Assembly: GCA_963696495.1 (NCBI GenBank) | Contig: CAVOKJ010000001.1 | Coordinates: 124,001-188,000 of the forward strand | Direction of reading: 5' to 3' | Source: Bog-756 sp963696495 | Lineage (GTDB): Bacteria; Actinomycetota; Acidimicrobiia; Acidimicrobiales; RAAP-2 | Length of the DNA: 64,000 bases | Shown: positions 55,073-63,120 of the stretch, piece after piece | How the letters are laid out: each line of letters begins with the position of its first letter | Position numbering within the stretch: the first letter of the stretch is position 1 | The notes under the pieces: model-generated | What the model saw: only the letters and a program-made list of their open reading frames with translations | The model's database searches: none | What the model was told of the DNA's origin: nothing | Program-made: the position numbers and the translations under genes

Positions 55073-55816
55073 ATGGCTGGCGAGGACACGGGTTCGATCG
55101 ACTCGGATGCCGAAGCCGAGTTGGCCGCCAACATCTCGGGGACCATCAGCACCCTGTTCTCGGTGGGCGAGGTGGGTGAGACCCTGGCCCAGGTGGTCGC
55201 CCTGGCGGTGACCACCATCGAAGGCTGTGACTACGCCGGCGTCTACCTGGCCGGCACCGGGTCGGTCGCCGAGCCGGTGTGCAGCGATCCGGTGGTGTCC
55301 GGGATCGAGGCCCGCCAGCGCGACACGGGCGAGGGACCTTCGCCGGATGCCATCGCCGCCGGAGGGGCCATCTACATCAACGACCTGGGCGACGACGACC
55401 GGTGGCCCGAGTTCGGGTCGGCCTCGGCCGGGCAGGGCATCCGCAGCCTCCTCACCCTGCCCTTCGACACGAGCGGGGGCCCCGGCGCCCTCGACCTGTT
55501 CGCCTGCTCCCCCCAGGCCTTCGGGGTGATCGACCGGGGCCGCGCCCTGCTCCTGGCCGCCATGGCGGGGGTGGCGGTGACCTCGGCCCGCACCCACGAG
55601 GACGAAAGGCGGCGGACGGCCAACCTCCATGCCGCACTGGCCACGCGTGAGGTGATCGGCCAGGCGCAGGGCATCCTGATGGAGCGGGAGCACATCACCC
55701 CCGAGCGGGCCTTCGACGTCCTGCGCCGCGCCTCGCAGCACCTCAACGTCAAGTTGCGTGACGTCGCCCGCAACCTCATCGAGACGGGCGAGAGGCCGGA
55801 GACCGGCATTACGTAG
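55073..55816 (+). CDS. GAF-ANTAR regulator
   Basis: A 247-residue protein with an N-terminal GAF domain (about 25-180; GCDYAGVYLAGTGSVAEP, GEGPSPDAIAAGGAIYINDL) and a C-terminal ANTAR domain (about 185-240; LATREVIGQAQGILMEREHI). It is expected to be an RNA-binding antiterminator. The ATG at 55073 follows a GAGG purine run; ATG/GTG codons further upstream (55016, 55040) are possible. It is divergent from the STAS-GAF-ANTAR gene over 254 bases, where no other gene was found. The pair probably evolved by duplication. Confidence 0.9.
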   Translation: MAGEDTGSIDSDAEAELAANISGTISTLFSVGEVGETLAQVVALAVTTIEGCDYAGVYLAGTGSVAEPVCSDPVVSGIEARQRDTGEGPSPDAIAAGGAIYINDLGDDDRWPEFGSASAGQGIRSLLTLPFDTSGGPGALDLFACSPQAFGVIDRGRALLLAAMAGVAVTSARTHEDERRRTANLHAALATREVIGQAQGILMEREHITPERAFDVLRRASQHLNVKLRDVARNLIETGERPETGIT

Positions 55817-55841
55817 CCGGGGACCCTGGGCTGGGGCCCCA

Positions 55842-55917
55842 TGGTGGTCGGGACCGGCGTCGATCCGGTGACCTCACGCTTTTCAGGCGCGCGCTCTACC
55901 AACTGAGCTACCCGACC
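55842..55917 (-). tRNA. tRNA-Phe (anticodon GAA)
   Basis: Cloverleaf on the minus strand: acceptor GGTCGGG with CCCGACC, anticodon loop CTGAAAA (GAA), T-loop ATCGACG. The 3' CCA is encoded (55842-55844). It is the last of three tRNAs in transcription order. Confidence 0.95.
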
Positions 55918-55936
55918 TCGTCTCGGCGGACCGAGG

Positions 55937-56014
55937 TGGCGGACCTGACGGGATTTGAACCCGCGACCTCCGGCTTGACAGGCCGGCGTGCACTCCAAAC
56001 TGCACCACAGGTCC
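55937..56014 (-). tRNA. tRNA-Asp (anticodon GTC)
   Basis: Acceptor GGACCTG with CAGGTCC, anticodon loop CTGTCAA (GTC), T-loop TTCAAAT, discriminator G and an encoded CCA. Confidence 0.95.
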
Positions 56015-56043
56015 CCAACCAGCACTGACGCTGGGGAATACGG

Positions 56044-56116
56044 CACCCCCAACGGGATTCGAACCCGTGTTACCGCCTTGAAAGGGCGGCGTCCTGGGCC
56101 GCTAGACGATGGGGGC
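56044..56116 (-). tRNA. tRNA-Glu (anticodon TTC)
   Basis: Acceptor GCCCCCA with TGGGGGT (1:72 is a G-U pair), anticodon loop CTTTCAA (TTC), T-loop TTCGAAT, discriminator G. No CCA is encoded: CCG follows. It is the first of the tRNA run (Glu, Asp, Phe). Confidence 0.95.
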
Positions 56117-56154
56117 TCAAACCCGATCAGGGCTTTTGGAGATTAGCAGGTGGA

Positions 56155-56649
56155 TCACAGGATCCCTTCGGGTCGTCCCTCGGGTGGCAGCCCCGCCGCC
56201 AGCACCTCCACCATCAGGTACTGGAGTTGGCCGAGGAGCTCGTAGAGCGCATACTCCGGGGCGGCCGGGTCGTCGGGCTCGGGCTCGGCCATGTCCTCGC
56301 TCACGTCGAGGCGGGTCCCGATCACGAGCCGCATCGAGCCGATGGCGGAGAGCCAGGCGTTGAACTCGGCCTCGGTCAGGAGGTCCGAACGCGCCGTCTC
56401 GGTGAGCACGGCGAAGGCCTCGCGGTGATGGTTGGCCAGGGCGTTGTCGACGAGCTGGCGGTAGGCCCGCTCCTCGCCGGCCTGGTCCTCTCCCGTGTAG
56501 GCGGGAGGGAAGAGGCGACGGGTCATGGGATCGCGGGACTCGAGCGTCGGGACCAGCTGCTGGGCCAGCGTCACCAGCACCGCCCGGACGTTGGGATCGA
56601 GCTTCACGACGTAGCGCCCGTCGCGGCGCCGACGGAACGGGGCGCTCAC
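56155..56649 (-). CDS. DUF2017 family protein
   Basis: A 164-residue helical protein of a family commonly encoded next to clpS in actinobacteria. It begins VSAPFRRRRDGRYVVKLDPN and includes LVDNALANHHREAFAVLTET and LTEAEFNAWLSAIGSMRLVI. No catalytic motif is known. The start (GTG 56649) overlaps the clpS stop, so it is third in the cox15-clpS-DUF2017 chain, with 4-base overlaps. A role linked to N-degron proteolysis is plausible but unproven. Confidence 0.87.
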   Translation of the reverse strand: MSAPFRRRRDGRYVVKLDPNVRAVLVTLAQQLVPTLESRDPMTRRLFPPAYTGEDQAGEERAYRQLVDNALANHHREAFAVLTETARSDLLTEAEFNAWLSAIGSMRLVIGTRLDVSEDMAEPEPDDPAAPEYALYELLGQLQYLMVEVLAAGLPPEGRPEGIL

Positions 56650-56993
56650 GTGGACTGTTCCATGGTGGCCCACAGCCCGTGCTCGTGGAGCCGGTACACG
56701 TCCAGCTCGGCCCGCTCCCGGGTGCCCGAGGAGACGACGGCCCGACCCTTGGTGTGGACGTCCAGCATGAGCTTGGTGGCCTTCTCCTTCGAGTAGCCGA
56801 ACAGCTTCTGGAGAACGAACGTGACGAACGACATGAGGTTGATGGGGTCGTTCCACACGATGACCAGCCATGGCCGGTCGGTGAGCTGGGACTCGTCGGC
56901 GATGGTGCGGACGTCCCCGGTGGGCTCGGCTTCGGCTGGCGCCTCCACCGGCGCCTCGACCGGGATCGACCCCCGGGGCGAGACCTCCCTCAT
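56646..56993 (-). CDS. clpS: ATP-dependent Clp protease adaptor ClpS
   Basis: A 115-residue adaptor that delivers N-end-rule substrates to ClpC/ClpP. The first 35 residues are a Glu/Ala/Pro-rich tail. The core binds N-degrons: WLVIVWNDPINLMSFVTFVL, then GYSKEKATKLMLDVHTKGRA with the hydrophobic pocket and conserved D/N and H residues. The start overlaps the cox15 stop by 4 bases and the stop overlaps the DUF2017 start by 4 bases, so cox15, clpS and DUF2017 are translated as one unit. Confidence 0.94.
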   Translation of the reverse strand: MREVSPRGSIPVEAPVEAPAEAEPTGDVRTIADESQLTDRPWLVIVWNDPINLMSFVTFVLQKLFGYSKEKATKLMLDVHTKGRAVVSSGTRERAELDVYRLHEHGLWATMEQST

Positions 56994-57982
56994 ACCGGCT
57001 CTGCGACCGCGTCCGCACCGGGTCCCGACGGCCGGTCGACCTCCGACGGGCCCGGACGGGCCTCTCCGGACGGCACGTCCGCCGGTGCGCTGGAGGGGAC
57101 CACCTCGGGCCGGTGATCGCTCAGGCCGTGGTGGAACCAGAGTGCGGTCGCCCACACGAGCGAGGCCCCGAGGACGTGGAAGCCGACCAGCACGGCGGGC
57201 AGATGGGTGAAGAACTGGGTGTAGCCGATGATCCCCTGGACGACCATGGCCCCGAGCAGGATCCGCCCAGCGTCCTGGACGTGCGCGGGTGCGTCGGTCC
57301 GCCACAGCACCCACAGGATGGACAGTACCGTCAGCATGGTCAGGATGACCAGCTCGGCGTGGATCCGGGTCATGTCCTCCAACCCGATGGGCACCCGCTT
57401 GGCCCCTTTGCCCCCGGCGTGCGGGCCGGCCCCGGTCGTGGCGGTGCCGGCGGCCAACACCACCACCAGCAGGCCGAGCATCACCCGGGTCAACCACAGG
57501 GCCGAGGTGCTCACGACCGGCGTGCCGCGCCCGGGGGCGTGCCCCGCCCGGAGGGTGAGGACGACCGCCACGGCGAGGAGGGCCATTCCCACCATGAAGT
57601 GGGTCATGACCACGTAGGCGTTCAGCTTGCTGTACACGACGAAGGCCCCGAGCACCGCCTCGCCGAGCACACCGAGGATGAGGCCGGTCGACAGCCATCG
57701 GAGATCGCGCCGGGCCGGCCGCCGGAGGAACCCGGCCACCATGGTGGCCGCGCAGAGCACCACCAGCACGAACACCACCACCCGGTTCCCGAACTCGACC
57801 AGCGCGTGCAGCCGGAGCGGGGGGGTCAGGTGGCTCTGGGCGCACGTCGGCCAGTCGGGGCACCCGAGTCCCGAGTCGGACAGGCGCACCGCGGCTCCGG
57901 TGGCCACGTTCAACACCGTGGTGGCCAGGGTGACCCGGCAGAGGAAGAGGAACGGGCGAGGGCCGATACGCAGGAAGGACAC
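56990..57982 (-). CDS. ctaA: Heme A synthase (Cox15/CtaA)
   Basis: A 330-residue polytopic membrane enzyme oxidising heme O to heme A. About eight hydrophobic segments. The conserved features include NVATGAAVRLSDSGLGCPDW with the paired cysteines (C-P-D-W-P-T-C), histidine ligands in LHALVEFGNRV, MTHFMVGMALL, RIHAELVILTM and VGFHVLGASLV. The C-terminal 35 residues are Pro/Ser/Glu-rich. GTG 57982 was chosen; a TACCAT hexamer lies 9 bases upstream and a purine run ACGGAG sits close to it. It is divergent from ctaB (heme O synthase). Confidence 0.92.
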   Translation of the reverse strand: MSFLRIGPRPFLFLCRVTLATTVLNVATGAAVRLSDSGLGCPDWPTCAQSHLTPPLRLHALVEFGNRVVVFVLVVLCAATMVAGFLRRPARRDLRWLSTGLILGVLGEAVLGAFVVYSKLNAYVVMTHFMVGMALLAVAVVLTLRAGHAPGRGTPVVSTSALWLTRVMLGLLVVVLAAGTATTGAGPHAGGKGAKRVPIGLEDMTRIHAELVILTMLTVLSILWVLWRTDAPAHVQDAGRILLGAMVVQGIIGYTQFFTHLPAVLVGFHVLGASLVWATALWFHHGLSDHRPEVVPSSAPADVPSGEARPGPSEVDRPSGPGADAVAEPV

Positions 57983-57991
57983 CGTCTCCGT

Positions 57992-57997
57992 ATGGTA
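57992..57997 (-). promoter_or_regulatory. Candidate -10 (TACCAT) of the cox15 operon
   Basis: Minus-strand TACCAT ends 9 bases before the GTG at 57982. The spacing is a little longer than at most of the other genes. Confidence 0.3.
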
Positions 57998-58125
57998 TCG
58001 GCCTCGCCGCGCCCCCGGCTTCGGGCGCCGGCCCGACGGCACGGCCGGCCCTGGTCCGCGGCTCGAGCCGGCCGCCCGCCCCGGGATGGCGGGCCCACGC
58101 CACCGAGGGGGGCCCCCGGTGGCAC

Positions 58126-58131
58126 TAATGT
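58126..58131 (+). promoter_or_regulatory. Candidate -10 (TAATGT) of ctaB
   Basis: TAATGT ends 7 bases before the ATG at 58139; the 156-base divergent gap to cox15 has no other feature. Confidence 0.4.
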
Positions 58132-58138
58132 CTGGCCA

Positions 58139-59044
58139 ATGGCAATTTCCTCGGTGGCCCTCCCCCGCCGAACCACCGTGGCTGCACGCGTCGGGGCCTA
58201 TGTGGCGCTGACCAAGCCCCGCATCATCGAACTCCTGCTCATCACCACGCTGCCCACCATGATCGTGGCCAAGCGGGGCCTGCCGCCGGTCTGGCTGATG
58301 ATCGCCACGCTGCTCGGTGGTGCCCTCGCCGCCGGCGGCGCCAACGCCATCAACATGTTCGTCGACCGGGACATCGACAAGCTGATGCACCGGACCTCCA
58401 AGCGCCCGCTGGTCACCGGGGCGGTCAGCCCCCGCAGCGCCCTCGTGTTCGCCATCAGCCTCGAAGTGCTCGCCTTCGTCGAGCTGTGGGCATGGGTCAA
58501 CCTCCTGTCGGCGGCGTTGGCCATCTCGGCCACCCTCTTCTATGTGTTCGTGTACACGCTGTGGCTCAAGCGCACGAGCAGTCAGAACATCGTCATCGGG
58601 GGGGCGGCCGGTGCCGTGCCGGTGCTCGTCGGGTGGGCGGCGGTCACCGACAGCCTGTCGTGGACGCCCGTCGTCATGTTCGCCATCATCTTCCTCTGGA
58701 CGCCCCCCCACTTCTGGGCGTTGGCCGTCAAGTACAAGGACGACTACCAGGCGGCGAACGTCCCCATGCTGCCGGCGGTCGCCAGCTTCAAGCGGACGGC
58801 GGCGGAGATCCTGGTCTACAGCGTCGTCCTGGTGGCGGTGAGCCTGCTGCTGGCCGTGGTGGCGAAGCTCGGCGCGGTCTACGTGGTGTCGGCCTCGGTG
58901 CTCGGCGCCGTGTTCATCGCCGCCGCGGTGAGGCTGTGGCGCCGGGCCACGCCCAAGGCGGCCATGCAGCTGTTCAGCTACTCGATCACATACCTGACCC
59001 TGCTGTTCATCCTCATGGCGGTCGACATCTTCACCAAGCATTGA
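58139..59044 (+). CDS. ctaB: Protoheme IX farnesyltransferase (heme O synthase)
   Basis: A 301-residue, 7-9 TM UbiA-type prenyltransferase adding a farnesyl tail to heme B. The first Asp-rich region is GGANAINMFVDRDIDKLMHR (N-x-x-x-D-x-x-x-D), followed by TSKRPLVTG; the second is LWTPPHFWALAVKYKDDYQ. Together with cox15, encoded divergently, it makes heme A for cytochrome aa3-type oxidase. Its stop overlaps the TlpA gene start by 4 bases. Confidence 0.95.
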   Translation: MAISSVALPRRTTVAARVGAYVALTKPRIIELLLITTLPTMIVAKRGLPPVWLMIATLLGGALAAGGANAINMFVDRDIDKLMHRTSKRPLVTGAVSPRSALVFAISLEVLAFVELWAWVNLLSAALAISATLFYVFVYTLWLKRTSSQNIVIGGAAGAVPVLVGWAAVTDSLSWTPVVMFAIIFLWTPPHFWALAVKYKDDYQAANVPMLPAVASFKRTAAEILVYSVVLVAVSLLLAVVAKLGAVYVVSASVLGAVFIAAAVRLWRRATPKAAMQLFSYSITYLTLLFILMAVDIFTKH

Positions 59045-59784
59045 GCGACACCTCCGACACCCCCACCGCCGACGAGCCGACCACGACCGAGCAGTCCGTT
59101 TCCGGGGCGCGCCCTGCCGCCGGTGGGCGTGGTGGCCCGGACGACCCCCCGACAGACCCCCTGGAGGCGACGCGTCCACCGCATGCCGGGGGGCAGGACC
59201 GGCACCGGTCGACTCCGGGGCCGCGACGGCTGCGCTCCCTGATGATCGGGTCGGTCATCGCCGTGGCCCTCGCCGTGTTCCTGTTCGTCGGCCTGGGCCA
59301 CCGGTCGGGATCCGGTGGCGGCTCCTCGGGTCCCGTGGTCGGCATCGGCGACCCGGCCCCGAGCTTTTCGCTGCCGTCCCTCACCGGCGGCTCACCGGTC
59401 GTGCTGGACGCCCTGGGCAAGGACCGGCACCATCCGGTGGTCCTCAACTTCTTCGCCTCGTGGTGCGTGCCGTGCCAAGAGGAGACCCCGCTGCTCGCCC
59501 GGACCGCCGACGCCGAGCAGGCCAAGGGCTCGAACGTGCAGTTCATCGGCGTCGACACCCTCGACCCCCGATCCAGTGCCCTCCCGTTCGTCCAGAGGTC
59601 GGGGATCACCTACCCGGTCGGCTCCGACGGCGGCCAGGTGAGCAGTGGCCTCTACGCCATCGACGGCGATCCCCAGACCTTCTTCCTCAACGCCGAGGGC
59701 ACCGTGGTCGGGCACGTGCGGGGACCGCTCACCCAGACCGAGCTCCAGCAGTGGCTGCACCGCATCGGCGGGTCCGCCGCCTGA
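59041..59784 (+). CDS. TlpA/ResA-like membrane-anchored thioredoxin
   Basis: A 247-residue protein starting from a TTG (TTGA overlap with ctaB). It has a long disordered, Pro/Gly-rich cytosolic region (to about residue 65), a single TM helix (SLMIGSVIAVALAVFLFVGL, about residues 67-87), then an extracytoplasmic thioredoxin domain with NFFASWCVPCQEETP (active-site C-x-x-C) and a cis-Pro region (GDPQTFFLN). Such proteins reduce disulfides during cytochrome c or cytochrome oxidase maturation. The link to heme A genes suits a role in cytochrome oxidase assembly (CuA or heme handling). Confidence 0.87.
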   Translation: MSDTSDTPTADEPTTTEQSVSGARPAAGGRGGPDDPPTDPLEATRPPHAGGQDRHRSTPGPRRLRSLMIGSVIAVALAVFLFVGLGHRSGSGGGSSGPVVGIGDPAPSFSLPSLTGGSPVVLDALGKDRHHPVVLNFFASWCVPCQEETPLLARTADAEQAKGSNVQFIGVDTLDPRSSALPFVQRSGITYPVGSDGGQVSSGLYAIDGDPQTFFLNAEGTVVGHVRGPLTQTELQQWLHRIGGSAA

Positions 59785-59831
59785 GCCGCAGCAGCCTGCC
59801 GGAGGGGGTCACTCCCGACGGTTCGAGGCGG

Positions 59832-60566
59832 TCATTCCCAACGGAAGGTGAGGCCGGCCACGACCGGCGCGGCCACCGCCCAGACCACCAGCACGAACCA
59901 GTCCCTGGCGGTCACCGCCGTGCCGTGGCCCAGTGTCCCGTGCAACGCGTCGGCCAGCGCCGAGGCCGGCAGCACCTTGGCCACGTCGGCCAGCCAGGTG
60001 GGCAGCTTCCCGAGCGGGATGAGCATGCCGCCCAGGAGGAGGAGGACCACGAACAGCCCGTTGACGACGGCCAGGTTCACCAGTGGCTTGAGCGTCCCGG
60101 CCAACAACAGGCCGACGCCGCCGAAGGCGACCGTGCCCAGCACCATGGCCACGATGGCCGAGCCGACGAGGGCTCCCGCTCCGCCCCCGGGGTTCCACCC
60201 CAGCCCGTAGCCGACGGCGACCAGCACGGCCGCCTGGACGAGCTCGACGGCGATGATGGCGACGATCTTGGCCGTCAGCAGGCGTGGCCGGCCGAGTGGC
60301 GTGGAGCCCAACCGCTTGAGCACCCCGTAGCCCCGCTCGAATCCGGTCCCGATGCCGAGCGCGGTCATGGCCGTCGACATGATGGCGAGCGCCAGGATGC
60401 CCGGGACGAGGAAGTCGACCGGATGCTTGGTCCCGGTGGGGAGGACGTGCACCGCCGAGAAGAAGAGCAGGAACACGACCGGGATCCCCAGCGTGAGGAA
60501 GACCGACTCCCCGTTGGTGAACAGCATGACCAGCTCGGCCCGGATCTGGGCGCTGAGGGGCCTCAC
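59832..60566 (-). CDS. ABC-2 type transporter permease
   Basis: A 244-residue ABC-2 permease with about six TM segments (VFLTLGIPVVFLLFFSAVHV; LVPGILALAIMSTAMTALGI; VELVQAAVLVAVGYGLGW; LVNLAVVNGLFVVLLLLGGM; WFVLVVWAVAAPVVAGL). The N-terminal part resembles the LIG family (PLGRPRLLTAKIVAI). It forms the membrane pore of a drug or lipid exporter with the ATPase encoded just before it. The GTG start overlaps the ATPase stop by 4 bases (GTGA). Confidence 0.87.
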   Translation of the reverse strand: MRPLSAQIRAELVMLFTNGESVFLTLGIPVVFLLFFSAVHVLPTGTKHPVDFLVPGILALAIMSTAMTALGIGTGFERGYGVLKRLGSTPLGRPRLLTAKIVAIIAVELVQAAVLVAVGYGLGWNPGGGAGALVGSAIVAMVLGTVAFGGVGLLLAGTLKPLVNLAVVNGLFVVLLLLGGMLIPLGKLPTWLADVAKVLPASALADALHGTLGHGTAVTARDWFVLVVWAVAAPVVAGLTFRWE

Positions 60567-61684
60567 TGCCCGGTGTCCCGCCGGGACCTCGACGACCCCG
60601 ACGACGGGCCCCGTCCGGGTCGGCGTTCCCTCCGACGCGCTCCCCTCCGCGAGGTCCCCGCTCCGACCGGTGCACCGTCGGGGCCGAGGCCCTCGGGCTC
60701 CGACGCGCTCCCCCGGGCCCCGGTGATGGCCAGGTAGGCCTCCTCCAGGGACTGCCCGGTGCGGAGATCGCCCAGCGCCAGGTCCCGTTCGGCCAACCAG
60801 CCGGCCAGCACGGCCACCACCGCCGGTGATGCCAGGCCCGACGGTGCCAGCAGGCGGTAGGTACCGGGCCGCTCCTCGACCAGCGAGGTGCCGGGCCCGA
60901 CGGCTCCGGCCAGCGCCGCGGTGTCGATGGCCGGCTCGGTCGTGAAGCGGATGGAGCCGTCCGCCGTCCCCGAGGCGAGGGCGGTCGGGGACCCCTCGGC
61001 CAGCTTCCGGCCGTGGTCGATGATCACGACCTGGTCGGCCAGGCGCTCGGCCTCGGCGAGCTCGTGGGTGGTGAGGATGATGCAGATCCCGCGGTCCCGC
61101 CGGCCGGCGATGATGTCGCGCACGACGATCCGTCCCTCCGGGTCGACCCCGGCGGTGGGCTCGTCCAGGAACAGGACTCGTGGCCGGCCGACGAGGGCGA
61201 GGGCCAGCGACAGCCGCTGCTGCTCCCCCCCGGACAGCCGGCGCCACGGGGTGCGCCGGACCGAGGAGAGACCCACCAGCTCGAGCAGCTCGGTGGGGTC
61301 CTCGGGATCGTCGTAGTAGCGGGAGAAGAGGTCGAGGACCTGGGCCGGGCCGAGCATGGGGTAGACGCCCCCCTTCTGCAGCATGACCCCGATGTCCGGC
61401 ACCAGGGCCACATGGTCGCGCCGGGGGTCGAGCCCCAGCACCCGGACCGAGCCGCCGTCGACCGGCCGGTAGCCCTCGAGCGCCTCGACCGTGCTGGTCT
61501 TGCCGGCACCGTTCGGGCCGAGGAGGGCGACGACCTGTCCCGGTGCACCGACGAACGACAGGCGGTCGACGGCCACCGTCTCGCCGTAGCGGATCACCAC
61601 CTCGTCACAGAGGACGGCGGGTCCGGGCGTGGAGGGCACGGCCGTCGTCTCGGTGTCCCCGAGCGGGCTGTCAGCGTCGTCCAC
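60563..61684 (-). CDS. ABC transporter ATP-binding protein (ABC-2 exporter)
   Basis: A 373-residue ATPase. Walker A is GPNGAGKTST, the signature is RLSGGEQQRLSLALAL, Walker B is PRVLFLDEPTAGVDPEGR and the H-loop is LTTHELAEAE. The C-terminal 50 residues are very Arg/Gly/Ser-rich (RRGARRRERRPGRG), an unusual basic extension with no known domain. The GTG at 61684 is preceded by a TAGCGT hexamer 8 bases upstream. It pairs with the permease downstream. The substrate is unknown. Confidence 0.9.
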   Translation of the reverse strand: MDDADSPLGDTETTAVPSTPGPAVLCDEVVIRYGETVAVDRLSFVGAPGQVVALLGPNGAGKTSTVEALEGYRPVDGGSVRVLGLDPRRDHVALVPDIGVMLQKGGVYPMLGPAQVLDLFSRYYDDPEDPTELLELVGLSSVRRTPWRRLSGGEQQRLSLALALVGRPRVLFLDEPTAGVDPEGRIVVRDIIAGRRDRGICIILTTHELAEAERLADQVVIIDHGRKLAEGSPTALASGTADGSIRFTTEPAIDTAALAGAVGPGTSLVEERPGTYRLLAPSGLASPAVVAVLAGWLAERDLALGDLRTGQSLEEAYLAITGARGSASEPEGLGPDGAPVGAGTSRRGARRRERRPGRGPSSGSSRSRRDTGQ

Positions 61685-61692
61685 GGGTGGTC

Positions 61693-61702
61693 ACGCTACC
61701 GT
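61693..61702. promoter_or_regulatory. Overlapping divergent -10s for the ABC operon and serS
   Basis: Minus-strand TAGCGT (61693-61698) lies 8 bases before the ABC ATPase GTG; plus-strand TACCGT (61697-61702) lies 10 bases before the serS ATG. The two hexamers share two bases, so only one polymerase can use the site at a time. Confidence 0.4.
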
Positions 61703-61712
61703 TGTCCCCGTC

Positions 61713-63002
61713 ATGATCGATATCCGACTGGTGAGAGACGACAGCGCGTCGGTGCAGCGGGCGCTCGGGCGTCGGGGTGTGGACCCGGCGGAGATCGACC
61801 GCCTGGTCGAGCTCGATGCCGCTGCCCGCGCCGCGGTGGGACGCAGGGACGAGCTCCGGTCCGAGGTGAAGTCGCTCTCCAAGCGGGTGGGGGAGGCGCG
61901 CCGGTCGGGCGACGTGGAGGCGGCCGACGAGCTGGCGGCGACCTCCCGTGCCCTCGGCGAAGAGGAGCGGGCACTCAACGCCGTGGCCGAGTCGGCACAG
62001 GACTCCGTCCGCCAGGCACTCCTGTTCATCCCCAACCTCCCCGCCCCCGACGCGCCGGACGGCGACGGCCCCGAGGACAACGTGGTGGTGCGGGAGTGTC
62101 CAGCCGATGCCCCCGCCTACTCGGAGGCACAGCGGGTCCCCCACTGGGAGATCGGATCGGAGCTGGGCCTCCTGGACATGGAGCGCGGGGCGAAGCTGTC
62201 CGGCTCGATGTTCCCCCTCTACCGGGGGTTCGGGGCCCGGCTGCTCCGGGCGCTGACCTCGTTCGCCCTCGACCGACATTCGGACGAGTTCGAGGAGATC
62301 CGCCCACCGACCCTCGTCCTCACGGAGACCATGGTGTCGACGGGCCACCTCCCGAAGTTCGAGGATGACGCGTACCACCTCGAGCGTGACGACCTGTGGG
62401 CCATCCCGACGGCCGAGGTGCCGCTCACCTCGATGGGGAGGGGCGACATCCTCGACGAGGCCGACCTGCCCCTCCGGCTGACGGCCGCCACCGCCTGCTT
62501 CCGCCGGGAGGCGGGCGCCGCCGGACGGGACACGCGCGGGCTCCTGCGGGTGCACGAGTTCGACAAGGTGGAGCTCTTCGCCTATGCCACCCCCGAGCAG
62601 GCACCGGCGATGCTGGACGCCATGGTGGCCCGCGCCGAGCGGCTGCTGGTCGACCTCGGGCTCCGCTACCGGGTCCTCGACCTGTGCACCGGCGACATGG
62701 GCCCTTCGGCGGCACGGACGTTCGACCTCGAGGTCTACGCACCGGGGGTCGACCAGTGGCTCGAGGTCTCCTCGGTCAGCTGGTGCACGGACTACCAGGC
62801 CCGGCGGGCCAACATCCGCTACCGGCCCACCGGGGGCGGTGGTCCGGTGCTGGTCCACACCCTCAACGGCTCGGCGCTGGCGTGGGCCCGCATCTGGGCC
62901 GCGCTGGTGGAGAACGGCCGGCAGGCCGACGGGTCGGTGGTGCTTCCCGAGGTGCTCGCTCCCTACCTGCGGGGTGAGACGGTCATCCCCGCCGCCGTCT
63001 GA
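61713..63002 (+). CDS. serS: Seryl-tRNA synthetase
   Basis: A 429-residue class II synthetase charging tRNA-Ser. The N-terminal coiled-coil arm that grips the long variable arm is at about residues 25-100 (VGRRDELRSEVKSLSKRVGE). Motif 1 is in FALDRHSDEFEEIRPPTLVL, motif 2 in ACFRREAGAAGRDTRGLLRV with HEFDKVE, and motif 3 in LNGSALAWARIWAALVENGR. Motif 3 differs from the common NGSGLAVGR form but keeps the arginine. The ATG at 61713 was chosen for fit to the family N-terminus (MIDIRLVRDD); it has no Shine-Dalgarno. Confidence 0.95.
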   Translation: MIDIRLVRDDSASVQRALGRRGVDPAEIDRLVELDAAARAAVGRRDELRSEVKSLSKRVGEARRSGDVEAADELAATSRALGEEERALNAVAESAQDSVRQALLFIPNLPAPDAPDGDGPEDNVVVRECPADAPAYSEAQRVPHWEIGSELGLLDMERGAKLSGSMFPLYRGFGARLLRALTSFALDRHSDEFEEIRPPTLVLTETMVSTGHLPKFEDDAYHLERDDLWAIPTAEVPLTSMGRGDILDEADLPLRLTAATACFRREAGAAGRDTRGLLRVHEFDKVELFAYATPEQAPAMLDAMVARAERLLVDLGLRYRVLDLCTGDMGPSAARTFDLEVYAPGVDQWLEVSSVSWCTDYQARRANIRYRPTGGGGPVLVHTLNGSALAWARIWAALVENGRQADGSVVLPEVLAPYLRGETVIPAAV

Positions 63003-63065
63003 TCGGTCGCTGACGACCCATCGGCGGCCGGGCGGCGCTCGTGCGCATGCGGTGCGTCGCTGTGG

Positions 63066-63120
63066 GGGTCAGGCAGAGCAGTGCGGGTCAGGCGCAGTGC
63101 CACTCAGGTGTGGGTCAGGC
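63066..63120. repeat. Short direct repeats of GGGTCAGGC
   Basis: Three exact copies of GGGTCAGGC at 63066-63074, 63085-63093 and 63112-63120, with a degenerate fourth (ACTCAGGTG) between. The last includes the stop codon of the response regulator on the minus strand. Their role is unknown. Confidence 0.6.
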
